From assembly GCA_025769875.1 (NCBI GenBank), contig JAGFNK010000052.1, positions 1-64,000 on the forward strand: a DNA stretch of 64,000 nt, written 5' to 3'. Position numbers and translations under genes: made by a program. Origin of the DNA: Russula earlei (lineage: Eukaryota; Basidiomycota; Agaricomycetes; Russulales; Russulaceae). Shown in pieces: positions 10,739 through 21,441 of this stretch; positions within the stretch are counted from its first letter, which is position 1; every line of letters begins with the position of its first letter. The notes below the pieces were generated by a model that was given only the letters and a program-made list of their open reading frames with translations, was not told the origin of the DNA and made no database searches.

Positions 10739-12180
10739 TGTCATGAATTACCCCCTTTTCGGTTCATCTCTAAACTCTTTTGTTATTGTTTACTTTTACT
10801 ATTGTTCTCCTCCATCACCCTCGTCCCCTTGGTTACTGTTTCATCCCTTGATGCTGATGGTCCCTTATTGTTTCACCTATTGTGTTTCATCTATTGCTTG
10901 AGTACCTTTCACCATTGGTTCATCTTTATCTATTGTTCCACATATAGTACTGTACAGCCTCACTAGATACAGTATTTAAGTGCCTGTAAAAGCTGGGGAA
11001 TACCCCAAGCTTAGCTTTGTCCCATTTCCTGTTGCAGCCCTTGTCCTGTATACTCTCTCAATCACAACTTACTTGTGCTGGCTTACATCTTGCTTGACCT
11101 AAGCACACCTCAAGGAACCTTTGTGTTCCTCTTCCTCCTCTGCCTCTCTCTCATCATCCTCCTCTTCTGTGAAACCAGGAGATTGACTCTGTCTGCTGTC
11201 AAGACACGTACTGCTGATCACTAAGGACTCAGGAGCAGGTGGGCAAGGGTCGGAACAGATGGTACGCAGCGAAGACGGCGTTGAACAGGAGGACAAGCCA
11301 AACGACGAGGAGGTACCAGATGGGGACTGGTAGATGTTGCAAGAGACAAAGGCGAAGGCTAGAGGCCAGTGTAGTGAGGGGGCTTTAAACAAGGTGGTCG
11401 TTGAAGAGTACCTTGAAGACGAGAGTAGACTTTAAACTGAGCGGTCGCGGGGGAGTACCCAGGAGGATGAGAGTATCACAAATGGACAGTCTGACGACTG
11501 CCGTGCTTCATTGGGGCTTATATACAGTGTACAGAGTCGATTACAAAGTACTGGGACTATTCTAGACTCTTTGGTACCATCCAATAGGACTACAGAGGCA
11601 TAAACTTGCTTGTGTCAAGTTTCAGGCTTACTGAGCGCATTACTGATCATTGTGGAGCGATGACATCATTATGATGTCACTGTGGGGTGCTTAGTGAGCT
11701 TATGAGGTCACTGTGGAGTCGCTCAGTCAGCCATGATGTCATTGGAGCCTTGATGACGTCAGATGATTTATGCAACAGTTTCTAAGAGTTTGTGCCGCTG
11801 TTTCGGGTCCATGGTGGCTGGGTGGCCATGTGGCTGCCACGCGATGATTACCCGATTAGGAAACGGGTGCCTGGTTGTGTTATAGTGCCTTTGCAATAGC
11901 GATATCTTGTACCACAGGAGGGATAGCCCAGAAAATGGAAGGGAGTCGGCAATGCAAAGTGAGAGAGGTCTTTCTTGAGTAAAATAGGACAATCCTCGGC
12001 CAGGACTTGGCCTTGGTTCGTAACATCTGCGGACTGAGTCATTGTCTGACTTAGCCTTGAGATGCTAAACCCTTGATCCGGTCTCTTTGAGCCGGCCTCA
12101 CTGAACCTTTGAACCAAGTCACAGGGACTTGGCCCCACTGAACCTTGAGCTAATGCTCTTACGGCCACAACGCCATAACA
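10739..12180 (+). mobile_element. Solo LTR, family C, copy 2, containing LTR B2
   Basis: From TGTCATGAATTACCCCC to CGCCATAACA, with target duplication CCAAG at 10734-10738 and 12181-12185. Net length is 608 bp after removing nested LTR B2. A TATA-like ACAGTATTTAAG lies near 10970. Confidence 0.9.
11197..12025 (+). mobile_element. Solo LTR, family B, copy 2 (nested in C2)
   Basis: 829 bp, TGTCAAGACACG to GGTTCGTAACA, target duplication TCTGC at 11192-11196 and 12026-12030. The host sequence on either side rejoins to match LTR C3 (CTCTGTCTGCGGACTGAG at about 18745). Confidence 0.95.
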
Positions 12181-12185
12181 CCAAG

Positions 12186-12491
12186 TGAGTCCTAGTGACA
12201 CTTTGGTTTTTGGTTGAAACAAAGGCCTGTGCCAAACTGTGATTGGCATGGGACCTAGGCTACACACTATTGAGATACCATAACTAGGGGTTATAACTGC
12301 CCTGAGCACACCCACCTAGACCACCATAACACTCTACCCTACTGCTGCCCTCCTGCCTTACACAGGCCATCTCCAAACACACACACCTGAGTATACCTTG
12401 GCTGTGCACACTGCAGTATATAAAATGTGATTTGGAAAAAAAAAAAAGGTTGTTTATCACAAGACTGAGACACACCACTACAACACATAGT
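12186..12491. other. Unclassified DNA between LTRs
   Basis: About 300 bases between LTR C2 and LTR A4. Contains an 11-base A run at about 12437. No gene recognised. Confidence 0.3.
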
Positions 12492-12496
12492 TAGAT

Positions 12497-13272
12497 TGTC
12501 AGGACTCACTGTTGAACAATCCAGTTCAAGAGTGAGACAGGAGTTTGGAGACAAGTTGACTGAGTTTGAGAACAAAGTTGGCAAAGAGTACAGTCCAAAC
12601 AAGTAGCAAGTACCAGAGAGGAACTGGTACTGGCTGTGAGAGGTGGTCATGGAAGGAGAGAGCCAGAGTGTACTAGATAGGGTGGTCACAAAAGAGTACC
12701 CTCAGTAATAGAGTGCCACAAATCAAATGGACAGTCTGAAGACTGTCCACTACTTTATTGAGCACTTATATACTACAAAGGAACTGCTAAATAGGGAACA
12801 AGTCATAACCTTGTTATTAAGCACAATTGATGGATGAGTAAGAAGTCAGAGTATGCTTACTGAGCATGCTTAGTCATGCTCAGTAAACTGCTGAGCAAGA
12901 AGGCTCATATTGATGAGCAAGAGCCTTTAGTGTCTACATGTTCACTACTTAGTACACATGCAAAGCACCTGATTCATTTACTGTTAGTTAGTTTAGGGCT
13001 GGTCATCTGAGGACTTGTGGTTTTGTCCATGGAATAGAGTTGTCCATAAGGCCCCCTATATAGTTCTATCAGGGTCCTTAGAGTTGACCCTGATACTTCT
13101 ATTAAGGTCCTTAGTATTGCCTTATAGTTTGTTCTAAGGTTATTAGAGTTAGTCTAATAACATGTTATAGGGCCCCTTTTGCTCATCTGAACAGGGTGGC
13201 ATCATAGAGGCTGGGTTTCCTCTAATAAGGAAGGGTCCTTCAAGGGCCCTCTCTGGGAAATGGCTCCTGACA
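12497..13272 (+). mobile_element. Solo LTR, family A, copy 4 (internally deleted)
   Basis: 776 bp, TGTCAGGACTC to GGCTCCTGACA, target duplication TAGAT at 12492-12496 and 13273-13277. About 190 bp present in the other A copies is missing just before GAACAGGGTGGC. It sits against the hAT remnant. Confidence 0.9.
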
Positions 13273-15400
13273 TAGATGATGAGGGTGATGAGGATGAAGA
13301 TGATGACAAAGATGATGATGAGTTGGAGTGGGTTGCAAGTTGGCATGTGATACACCAATTGACAATGACATGGAGGTTGATGACAACATGGAGTTTGATC
13401 CAGGTGATCTTCTCAGTAAAGTTCTTGCTCTTATCAATCAGGTTCATTTTGTTTCATTTTTTATTAATATTGGGCACTTGGCTTGGTATGCAGATACGCA
13501 CTTCTCCATAAGCAAAGGTATTCTTTGCAACCATGGGCCAAGAAGGTTTGAAACCTCTTGAATTGATCAAATGCATCCATATTCAATGGGGATTGATGTA
13601 CACTCTTGTGGACCAAGTACTATTGAATTGTGTGGTGAGTATTACTTGATTGTGCATGTAATGGTCCTGCTAATCCATTGACAGGCCATTAACAAGTTCT
13701 GCTTGCTGGCCAATGCAAGTCCAAAGGTGCCAATCTCAAAAAGAAGAAATATGGTGATTTCTCTATTGCCCTAGAGTTAAGATTCACCAATCTTAGTTGC
13801 TTCTCTAGCAATAGAGTTGCTTGATATAGTTCAAGCACTAGACTTTGAAGCCATTGATGTTATCTCAGGAAAAAGTGGATGAGAGAGATGAAAGGGGCCT
13901 CTTATTGCTTATGAGAAGTAGACTTTACAGAGAGAGAGAGAATTGGTAGTAATTCAAAGAGTAAGTCGAGCATAAGGCTCAACTTTAGATACACCAGAGT
14001 ATTTATACCATATCTCAATAATGGCTGATCCAATTTGTATGAAACACAGGAAACACATAGTGGAGAACCACTACTATCCAAAAAGAGGGATTTCAACTGA
14101 GAAGTATCAGTAATGACTCACACATTGGTCATCCTTTCCTAGTATCTGTCATTAATCCAGTAAGCAATCACTAAGCATCAGTCATTCAATCAGTAAGCGA
14201 TAACCAAGCACGAGTCAGCTAATCAGTAAGCAAATGAGTAAGCAAGTATAGGTAAGCAATCAGTCATGAATACAAGTTGAATTCCTAACACCCAGCAGAG
14301 TGGGAGTTACTTGAGTTGGTACACAATGTTTTGTGAGTACATTATTCAATTTTCTATGCTGTTCACTGCAACTCATGAAGAGCTAGGAGACATGCAATGC
14401 TCAGTCTACATTTTACTCTGAGACAGTTTTAACCATGTGGTGCACCATACCTACCCTCGAGTGTCTAATTTAGAATTGGGAGATCCTGGAAATGACTCTG
14501 AGATTTGCTCCAGTCTGGCACAGTATTGTAAAAGGTTTAGCAAAATTATGAAAATATAGTATGGCCATTGATCAAATGGACATATTCTTTGTTTTTCTTG
14601 GCACATTGCCCATTCCTTTGCCTCAACAGACTATTCATCATGTCAATTCCCTGCAGCTCTTGAACCATCCATCAAGCTTGAGTACACAAAGCAGAACTGG
14701 TCATCTGAAAACTTCAAAAAGGGTCTTGCATCATTTCAAAAATTAGTATGCTTCCTTTATGTACTCTTTCATCATTAATTACTAGTGTACCTTAGTTCAA
14801 CAATTACTTTGAGCCCCCAACATCCCTTCCTGAGACACCCACATCAACCACAGGTGAGATTTTGATTTCACATTCATTTCTGTCATTTACTCATAAGGGT
14901 ACAGGTTCTCTGGTGAAGCCAAAAGGATTTGCAATGTCATTCATCCATGCTTCAGTCCTTGGGCATGTTGAGCAAGAGTGTGCAAGCTGCAGCCCACACC
15001 AAGAATCTCTAGATTATACCAACAGCCCATTAGAGATTGGTGAACATGATCTGGTTAAGTGGTGGGGGGTATGTTATCTGATACTTTGAAATACAGCCAA
15101 TGTCTTACTGTCATTTATAGCATCACCAGACACAGTTTCTAACACTAGCCTGCATTGCTTGTGATTATCTTGCAATTCAAGGTTCCTCAGTCCTATCTGA
15201 GCATGCATTCTCATTAGGTGGAATGACAGATACAAAGGCTTGAAACCAGCTTAAACTGGATACCTTCGAAGCATTGCAGATCCTGAAGTGCTGTTACTAG
15301 GACAGGCTTATCATTGCAGATGATGAAGCTGCTGCACATGATCAAATGTGGTTACCAATGGAGCTTGATGATGAATTGTGATCTCATATTCTACCTACTC
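13273..15400 (+). pseudogene. hAT-family transposase remnant
   Basis: Pieces in different frames follow the order of a basidiomycete hAT transposase. An acidic DDEGDEDEDDD stretch (13276-13330) comes first, then FDPGDLLSKVLALINQV (13395-13445), GQEGLKPLELIK (about 13535-13575) and AINKFCLLANASPKVP (13686-13735). The C-terminal dimerisation region is split by an apparent intron: DLVKWWG (about 15045-15070) then ACDYLAIQGSSVLSEHAF (about 15160-15215) and LDTFEALQILK. At least three in-frame stops (about 13510, 13780, 15241) and frame changes show it is dead. The stop after MTDTKA sits where R is usual, fitting CGA to TGA. The middle is broken by unrelated DNA at about 13858-14290. Confidence 0.7.
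13858..14290. repeat. Possible small LTR-like insertion inside the hAT remnant
   Basis: A 433-bp stretch with TGTTATC and CCTAACA ends interrupts the hAT coding pieces. The ends form a 5-bp inverted repeat typical of LTRs, but I see no target duplication, so the boundaries are tentative. Confidence 0.3.
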
Positions 15401-16500
15401 CTGAAATGTGTCCTGTTAAATCCTCAGATTAAGTGAAATCAGTTTATTGAGTGAGTCTCATGTGAGTGAGTGTGCAGCATCCAAATGTGCTAGCATGTAT
15501 GCACATGAGAAAGCTAGATAAGATAAGTGAAGTTACTCAGTGTCTCACACACATAAGTGATCACTGTAATATATAGTCCATGGCACATATGTAGCATAAC
15601 TAAATAGTAACATAGCATCATATATATCACATCAGAGTGATCCCTCAGTTGCCTTTGCATGCATGTGATTAGCCATGCAATTGATCTCAATCATGCGTGC
15701 TCCTTATGTGGGTGATCACAACATGTACATATCCACATCTGATTTATCTCTGCTTGCCTGCTTCTGTTCTTGATTCATGCATGAGTTGTTTTTTTTTTCT
15801 AACTAGGTTCTATGGTTTGAACTATTAGATCTTAGATATTACAATGTCTCGTCATGTGACATCATACTACAACACCTGACATCATGCTAACCTTACTTTA
15901 TACATTCCATACTGTCATATATAAGATAATGTTTGAACTCATGTACAAACCACTGAATTAAATCCTTTATCTTCCATCTCATCTAGTGCTTTCAGGTCAG
16001 GTCACATTGACTGCAAAAAACTGCTTGACTGAACCTGACCTGACTGATCATGAGTGAACTTTCAGTCAAGGTCAAACTGGATTGTAAGATGTTGAGTCAC
16101 AGTCACATCAACTTTCAAGACGGATAAAAACTGGTCAAGACTGGTGTGCCTGGTGTGCCTGGGATTTCTGTCAAGATTTTATGGGTTTGAGGATTATGGT
16201 CATAACTAGTCATAAGTAAAGCATGACTGGGAACATGTGTGTAAGATTGTAAGGCTGGTTACCTGACCCTGTACCTAGTGAGTACCCAAGGAGAGAGAGA
16301 GCCCCCATGAGAAGTTGGACACAGGCACAAAGAGGAGTTCTCAAGCCAGTCAGAGAAGGGGACACCAAAGCTTGCTTGTCATTCCAGAGGGTAAGTAGAG
16401 AGATTAAGTACAGAATACAGGGGAGTACAAGGGAAAATAGGAGATTGAAACACAAGGGAGCATAAAGATTGTCTATGCTATACACAGAAAAAAAAAATGC
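15401..16500. other. AT-rich intergenic DNA, with an ACTGGTC-type motif cluster at 15990-16180
   Basis: No gene recognised. The end of the stretch is unusually dense in GTCAAG, ACTGGTCA and TGACCTGA motifs on both strands; a similar cluster is at 19310-19510. Confidence 0.35.
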
Positions 16501-16529
16501 ACATCTCAATGCATGAAAATTGTGCACAT

Positions 16530-17650
16530 GGGAAAAGATGCATTGCCATTAGGGTTTCAGACCTTACGCCTCCTGGGGGGTTGAAATTTTGAGCATCCCC
16601 AGTCAAACCTTCTTGACTGAGCTTTGGCCTTGTGCACATGGTCTTGTTGTCTTGTCACAGAAGGGGGATGGTGGGTGTTGAGGTGTCATCATGTGTTGAA
16701 CATGGGTGCAGTGTGGTGAAGCAGGGGGCGTGGTGTGCTTGTGGCATGTCAAATGTGTTGTCACACCTCATGGTTGCCAAGTGTTGGCTGTATTGGCGCT
16801 GTTGCTGCTGCTGTTGATACAGAGGCAATGGCAGCAGCAAGAGTGAGGGTGGTGGTGAGAGAGGGTGGAGGTGTGGAAAGGCATGGGTGTGGGGGCATGA
16901 CTTGTGCATTGCTCATACTGTTGTCTTGCAGGCACAGCAATGAGGTCTTCACCACTGCAGGTGGTGGCAGCACATGTGGATGCAGTGGAAGGGGAGGCAT
17001 GTGCGGCATGGTGCTTGCATTGGCAGCATCTCCTGTGGCGATGTTGTGGTGGTGGGGTCTGATTATTCTGTGGGACAGCATTGTGGCATCTGCTTCTCTG
17101 AGGTGGCAGCATGTGTGCTCTTCATTTTCCAGTTATCTGTGCATTCTTTCTTGACAGTGCGAGGTGGCATAACAGCCAGAGACAGAAGTGTGAGAGCAGC
17201 ATGGTCAGGAAGCAGAGTGGTGGCTGGGACTAGGCCTGGAATGGTGGCGGACAAGGCTGAGGGTGTGGTGGCAACAGCTGGCTGTGCTGGCAATACAGTG
17301 GATGTGACTGAGGAAGCTGAAGCTGAAGCAGCAGAGGACAAGACTGGAATGGAGACAGGAGACAAAGAGGCAGCAGCTGGATGAGTTGGGCCTGAGGTGG
17401 TGGGCATAGATGTGATGGTGGGAGTGGGTGATGTGGAGACTGGTGAGGAGAGCACAGGAGCAGACGACATTGAGACAGTGGCTGGCTAGACAGAGAAGGT
17501 GGTGTGGGATGGAGCTGTGATAGGTGGAATATGTACAGCAACAATGGAGACAGCTGGTGATGAGACTACTGAGGCAGCAACATGAGATGTTGAGGAAGTG
17601 GTGGCAGCTGGTGATACTACTGAGGGTGTGGGTTTAGCAAGCCACCATGG
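16530..17650 (-). repeat. Reverse, partial relative of element H (26366-28631)
   Basis: The segment at 16540-16640, reversed, matches 28225-28330 (TCAAAATTTCAACCC and GCACAAGGCC blocks). The following sequence carries, on its minus strand, the same kind of Ala/Ser/Thr/Pro-rich frame as element H. A block at 16917-16985 matches the 150-bp repeat at 26130. Open frames on both strands are low-complexity and I do not support them as genes. Confidence 0.45.
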
Positions 17651-18301
17651 CTACACAGAGTTCTTGAGGCTTGATCTGAGGGCAGGTATGAACTGAAGGG
17701 AGCAGGGAGCAAGCAAGGTCATGCCCTGGGATAGAATGCATGTGCATGAGAGAGAGGGTGTGTGTGTGTGTACTTGAAGGAGAAGAGTGAGAGCTTGAGG
17801 GAGGTGAGGTGTTCTTAGCCAACACAAATGCCAGAAAGTTGATTTCATTCACTGAGAGGCTCAGTTAAGCTTTTTACTACTGAACAAGATAGTAGCTACT
17901 GATACTTAAATACAAAAATGCTACTCCTCTGAATGCAAATCGAGAGCGCAAGGTGGTGTGGTGATGACAAAGGGGCAAGATGCTATGGGCAGCAAGCCCT
18001 TGGGTAAGGCAACAATGACAATGAATGCACTATATGGGTCCATGCATATGTGCATGGCGGGGGCGAGGGTGAGGTGAGTGACATCAATGGTGATCATCTT
18101 GAGCTGTTGTTGCAGTTCCCAGGCATGGAGTGAAGAATGTGAGAGGATAACATTGAGAGGAGATGAGAAGAGCTGGAGAGGGAAGGAGGATGTGCGGGAG
18201 GTGGGGGTGAGTGCAGGTCATGTGAATTTCCTGGTCAGCAGGCTCACATACCTTACATGGGCGAGGCGAGGAGCAGGTGTGTGCATCAGAGGCGAGAGGC
18301 A
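17651..18301. other. Unclassified repeat-region DNA
   Basis: Includes a short (TG)n run at 17757-17772 and the first part of a ~136-bp repeat that LTR C3 interrupts. No gene recognised. Confidence 0.35.
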
Positions 18302-18306
18302 GAGGG

Positions 18307-18902
18307 TGTCGTAAATTACCCCCTTGTCGGTTCATCTCTAACTTCCTTGTTATTGTTCTCCCCTTTTTTCACCCTCGTCCCCTTGGCTACTGTTTCATCC
18401 CTTGATGTTGATGATCTTTTATTGTTTCACCTATTGTATTTTACCTATTGTTTGAGTTCCTTTTGCTATTGGTTCACCTTTATCTATTGTTCTACATATG
18501 GTACTGTACAGCCTCGCTAGTTACAGTATTTAAGCGCCTGTAAAAAGCTGGGGAATGCCCCAAGCTTAGCTTTGTCCCATTTCCTGTTGCATCCCTTTGC
18601 CCTGTATCCTCTCCCAATCACAACTTGCTTGTGCTGGCTTATACCTTGCTTGACATCAACACACTAGGAGGAACTCTTGCATTCCTCTCATTTCTCTCTT
18701 GCTCTATCATCGTCCTCCTCTTCTGTAAAACCAGAAGATCAACTCTGTCTGCGGACTGAGTCATTGTTAGACTCAGCCTTGAGATGCTAAACCTTTGATC
18801 CGGTCTCCTTGAGCCAGCCCCACTGAACCCTTGAACCAAGTCACAGGGACTTGGCCCCACTGAACCCTGAGCTAATGCTCTTATGGCCACGACACCATAA
18901 CA
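18307..18902 (+). mobile_element. Solo LTR, family C, copy 3
   Basis: 596 bp, TGTCGTAAATTACCCCC to CACCATAACA, target duplication GAGGG at 18302-18306 and 18903-18907. Best uninterrupted reference for family C. It landed in a tandem repeat whose units continue on the right. Confidence 0.95.
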
Positions 18903-19180
18903 GAGGGCAAGGTGTGTGTGTTGAAGGCAAGAGACAGGGGATAAGGTGGTGTTTGTGTGCATGATGTGGTGATGGGAGAAAGGAGAGTTGTGGGGTGCAT
19001 ATGTTGGTTGTTTGGTGGTAACATCATTGGAGGCAGAGGAGAGGGAGTGTGCATTGAAGGTGAGAGACAGAGGGCATGGAGGCATTTGCATGTAACATGG
19101 TGGTGGGAGAGAAGGAGTTGTGGGGCACGCATGTTGGGTGTTCGGTGGCTGGCCAGTTTCTCATGGTGGAAGGGAAGTGG
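18903..19180 (+). repeat. Tandem repeat, ~136-bp unit
   Basis: Units beginning near 18904 and 19040 share GTGTG-N-TTGAAGG-N-GAGAGACAG and GGTGGGAGA...GAGTTGTGGGG blocks. A further partial unit (GCGAGAGGCAGAGGG) precedes LTR C3 at about 18290. Confidence 0.55.
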
Positions 19181-19309
19181 AAGGGAGAGATTGAGAGAGG
19201 AACAACTGAGACAAGAGAGGGAGGGATGTGAACACAACGTGAATGGGAGAGATGGCGGCATGTGGGTGTGCAAGTCATCATGCAAGCAGACAGCATGACT
19301 TACCCCATC

Positions 19310-19640
19310 AAGAACTGGTTTCAACCAGTCATCTTCCAGTTTCAGTTGAGACTGGTCTGAACTGGTCAAATGACTGCAAATGACCATGTCTTACTGGTCA
19401 TGTGCAGTCCAGTCCAGTTTTTTCAGGATTGGGCAAACTGGCAGGCAGTCATGGTCAAGGTCACACCAAAATCATGGGAAAAACTGTACTTGACTGGACT
19501 TTGAAGCACTGATCTCATCCACTATACACTCCCGAGCTCCAATATGAACCTAGCCAGAACCTGAACCAAACCTGCTGAACCCAGTTCTCTCAGTTCTGGT
19601 TTGCAGTTTGGAGAAATAGCTCAGAGAACCAGACCAAACC
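19310..19640. repeat. Dense ACTGGTC / CCAGT motif cluster
   Basis: Short motifs AACTGGTC, CCAGTC, GACTGG and AACCAGACC recur every few bases on both strands. Similar in kind to 15990-16180. It resembles degenerate short tandem repeats; no function assigned. Confidence 0.4.
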
Positions 19641-19888
19641 AAACTTTGGCATCCCTAACACACAGATTACTAGTTGATGTCCTTGCATGTGTTGACTTGT
19701 CACTGGGACATTCACTGACACTGGCATTTGCGTCTAATATGACACTAGTATCAGTGAGGAAGATGGAGTAAGGATCCAAAGAGCATACCGAAAACTACCG
19801 ATCGTGCGGGAATCAATGATGAGGCAGATGAGAGCAAGGGAAGCGGACCAAGTGACTCGGGGCTAAATTATCAAAGGTAATGAGTATA

Positions 19889-21328
19889 CTGTCACCGACC
19901 CACCAACCGTGCAGCTTACTTAAGGTACCTAGCCTCCAGTCAGTCACACATAGTCACCAGACACATAAGGAAAACCTTGAAGCACCATTTGAACAGGTGC
20001 AATTGGAGGTTTGGGAGGGGGCAAGGAAAAAAGACAATGTAATATTGTGTGCATACAGGAATTAACAACTAAACACTCGATGAGCGAGGTCCAGGACGAC
20101 CAACACACCGCCCAGCTGGCCCTGTCCATCATGCCCTGCTCAATCTTGAAGATCATCTCCCTTGAAGGACGACACATGCTCATTGAGCATGAAAAATCCC
20201 TCCACACTGAAAGACACCTGTTGTCATGCAAGGCAGACCTTTATGGCTGTATCAATGCTGTGGTCCTAGCTGTGCTGTCTCTGTGAGAAAGGGGTAAGAA
20301 AAGTGAGCGCAGAAAAGAACTTAAACAAAATGCACATGGAGTGCCATTGTTGCAGTGGAGGTCATGACTGTTGTGTTGTGATTGGGAGTGGGGACCTGTG
20401 CCAGCTCATGCGCCACATCAACACCCAGCCACCCTCACCTGCCTCCTCCTTGTTGGCAGCCATGCAGAATGAAAATGGGTCATTGGGGGATGGTGATGCC
20501 ACAGGCGTGCAAGACTCCTGGTCTGATGGCATACTGGACATTGTTGCCGTGCTTGGGGAAGGGGCGAGTGGCATGGTGGAGGTGGTGCAGGACAAGCAGA
20601 CAGGCCACTGGTTTGTGTGCAAGACAATCATCATGCACAAGGACCTGCTGAAGCAGCTTGTGTGTGAGCTTGCATTCCTCTCTGGCCTCAGGCACACAAA
20701 CATGGTCCATTTTTACAGCATGTACATGTCACCATTGAACAGTGAGGTCAAGCTGATGATGGAGCTGTGCAAGGGAAAGAGCCTGGCCACTGTCAGGGAG
20801 CAGATCTGATGGAGGAAGGGCCATGTGGGAGAGAAGGTTGCGCGAGTGTTGGTGGAGGAAGTGCGTGGCTTTTGTTTGCCCTTTCCTTCCTTCCTTCCTT
20901 TGGGGACAACAAAGTACATGGCTGTGCAAATAGTTGCTGTGAGATCCTGCACTTGGCTGATCACTTGCCATCTGGCCACCCTAGCCCAAACACATCATGG
21001 GGAGGGAGTACACCATCTGTGCAGATGTATGGTCAATGGGGCTTGAGGATGAGGATGGCTTAGAGACATGTGATTAGCCAAGGATGCCGATTTGAAGCAC
21101 CAACTTGAACTCTACCATTCTGTGTGACATCTCTCCAAAAACATGAGGAAGGGGAAAACATCAAATGGGTATATTTCTGACAAAAAAAAACACGGGTGGA
21201 TTCACATTAATCACTACTTTTACCCCCCATTTGAAAGAAATCAAGATCATCATTTTCAGTGTGTCTACAAATTCTGACCAAGTGCTAGGTACCTTAAGTA
21301 AGCTGCACAGTTGGTGGGTCGGTGACAG
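19889..21328 (+). mobile_element. TIR element carrying a captured MAP kinase kinase fragment (Pack-type candidate)
   Basis: The ends are 44-bp near-perfect inverted repeats at 19889-19932 and 21285-21328: CTGTCACCGACCCACCAAC, one mismatch, then GTGCAGCTTACTTAAGG to CCTAG. TA flanks both sides (19887-19888, 21329-21330), as for family E, although the TIR sequence differs. Total 1440 bp. No transposase is inside. The interior holds a degenerate MAPKK coding fragment at 20303-21064 and an unrecognised frame at 20081-20286. Gene capture is inferred from the enclosure of a host-type kinase sequence between TIRs. An alternative is that TIR elements inserted on both sides of a decaying gene, but one mismatch in 44 and the paired TA favour a single unit. 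Confidence 0.6.
20303..21064 (+). pseudogene. MAP kinase kinase (MEK/STE7-like) fragment, broken
   Basis: Translation from 20520 follows the N-lobe of a dual-specificity MAPKK: glycine loop GEGASGMVEVV, the VAIK-type lysine in FVCKTI, a LLKQLVCELAFLSGLRH C-helix, and SEVKLMMELCKGKSL at the hinge. A TGA interrupts at 20807-20809 (after REQI). The same frame then continues with GHVGEKVARVLVEEV, as in MAPKKs. The catalytic loop (HRD) and DFG region are missing. Subdomain IX resumes as YTICADVWSMGL near 21010-21048, so there is an internal deletion as well as the stop. It cannot be an active kinase. It lies wholly inside the TIR element at 19889-21328. Kinase family is clear; the exact paralogue is not. 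Confidence 0.7.
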
Positions 21329-21441
21329 TATGGATATCAAGTATCCCATCAACCCGTGTTATATAACTAGTTTTAAAACTTAACATTAACATCGCAACCT
21401 CTAGTCAACAGATAATCCGAGAAAGCAACGGAGGCGCGTTT

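Noticed and set aside
4348..12180. Repeated LTR units considered as a possible CRISPR or large tandem array
   Set aside because: Units are 600-960 bp, dispersed in both orientations, and bear 5-bp target duplications; the genome is eukaryotic.
13858..14290. A certain solo LTR inside hAT
   Set aside because: TG...CA-type ends are present but no target duplication, so only listed as possible.
16735..17544. Several 100-139 codon frames on both strands
   Set aside because: Low-complexity shadows of the repeat related to element H.
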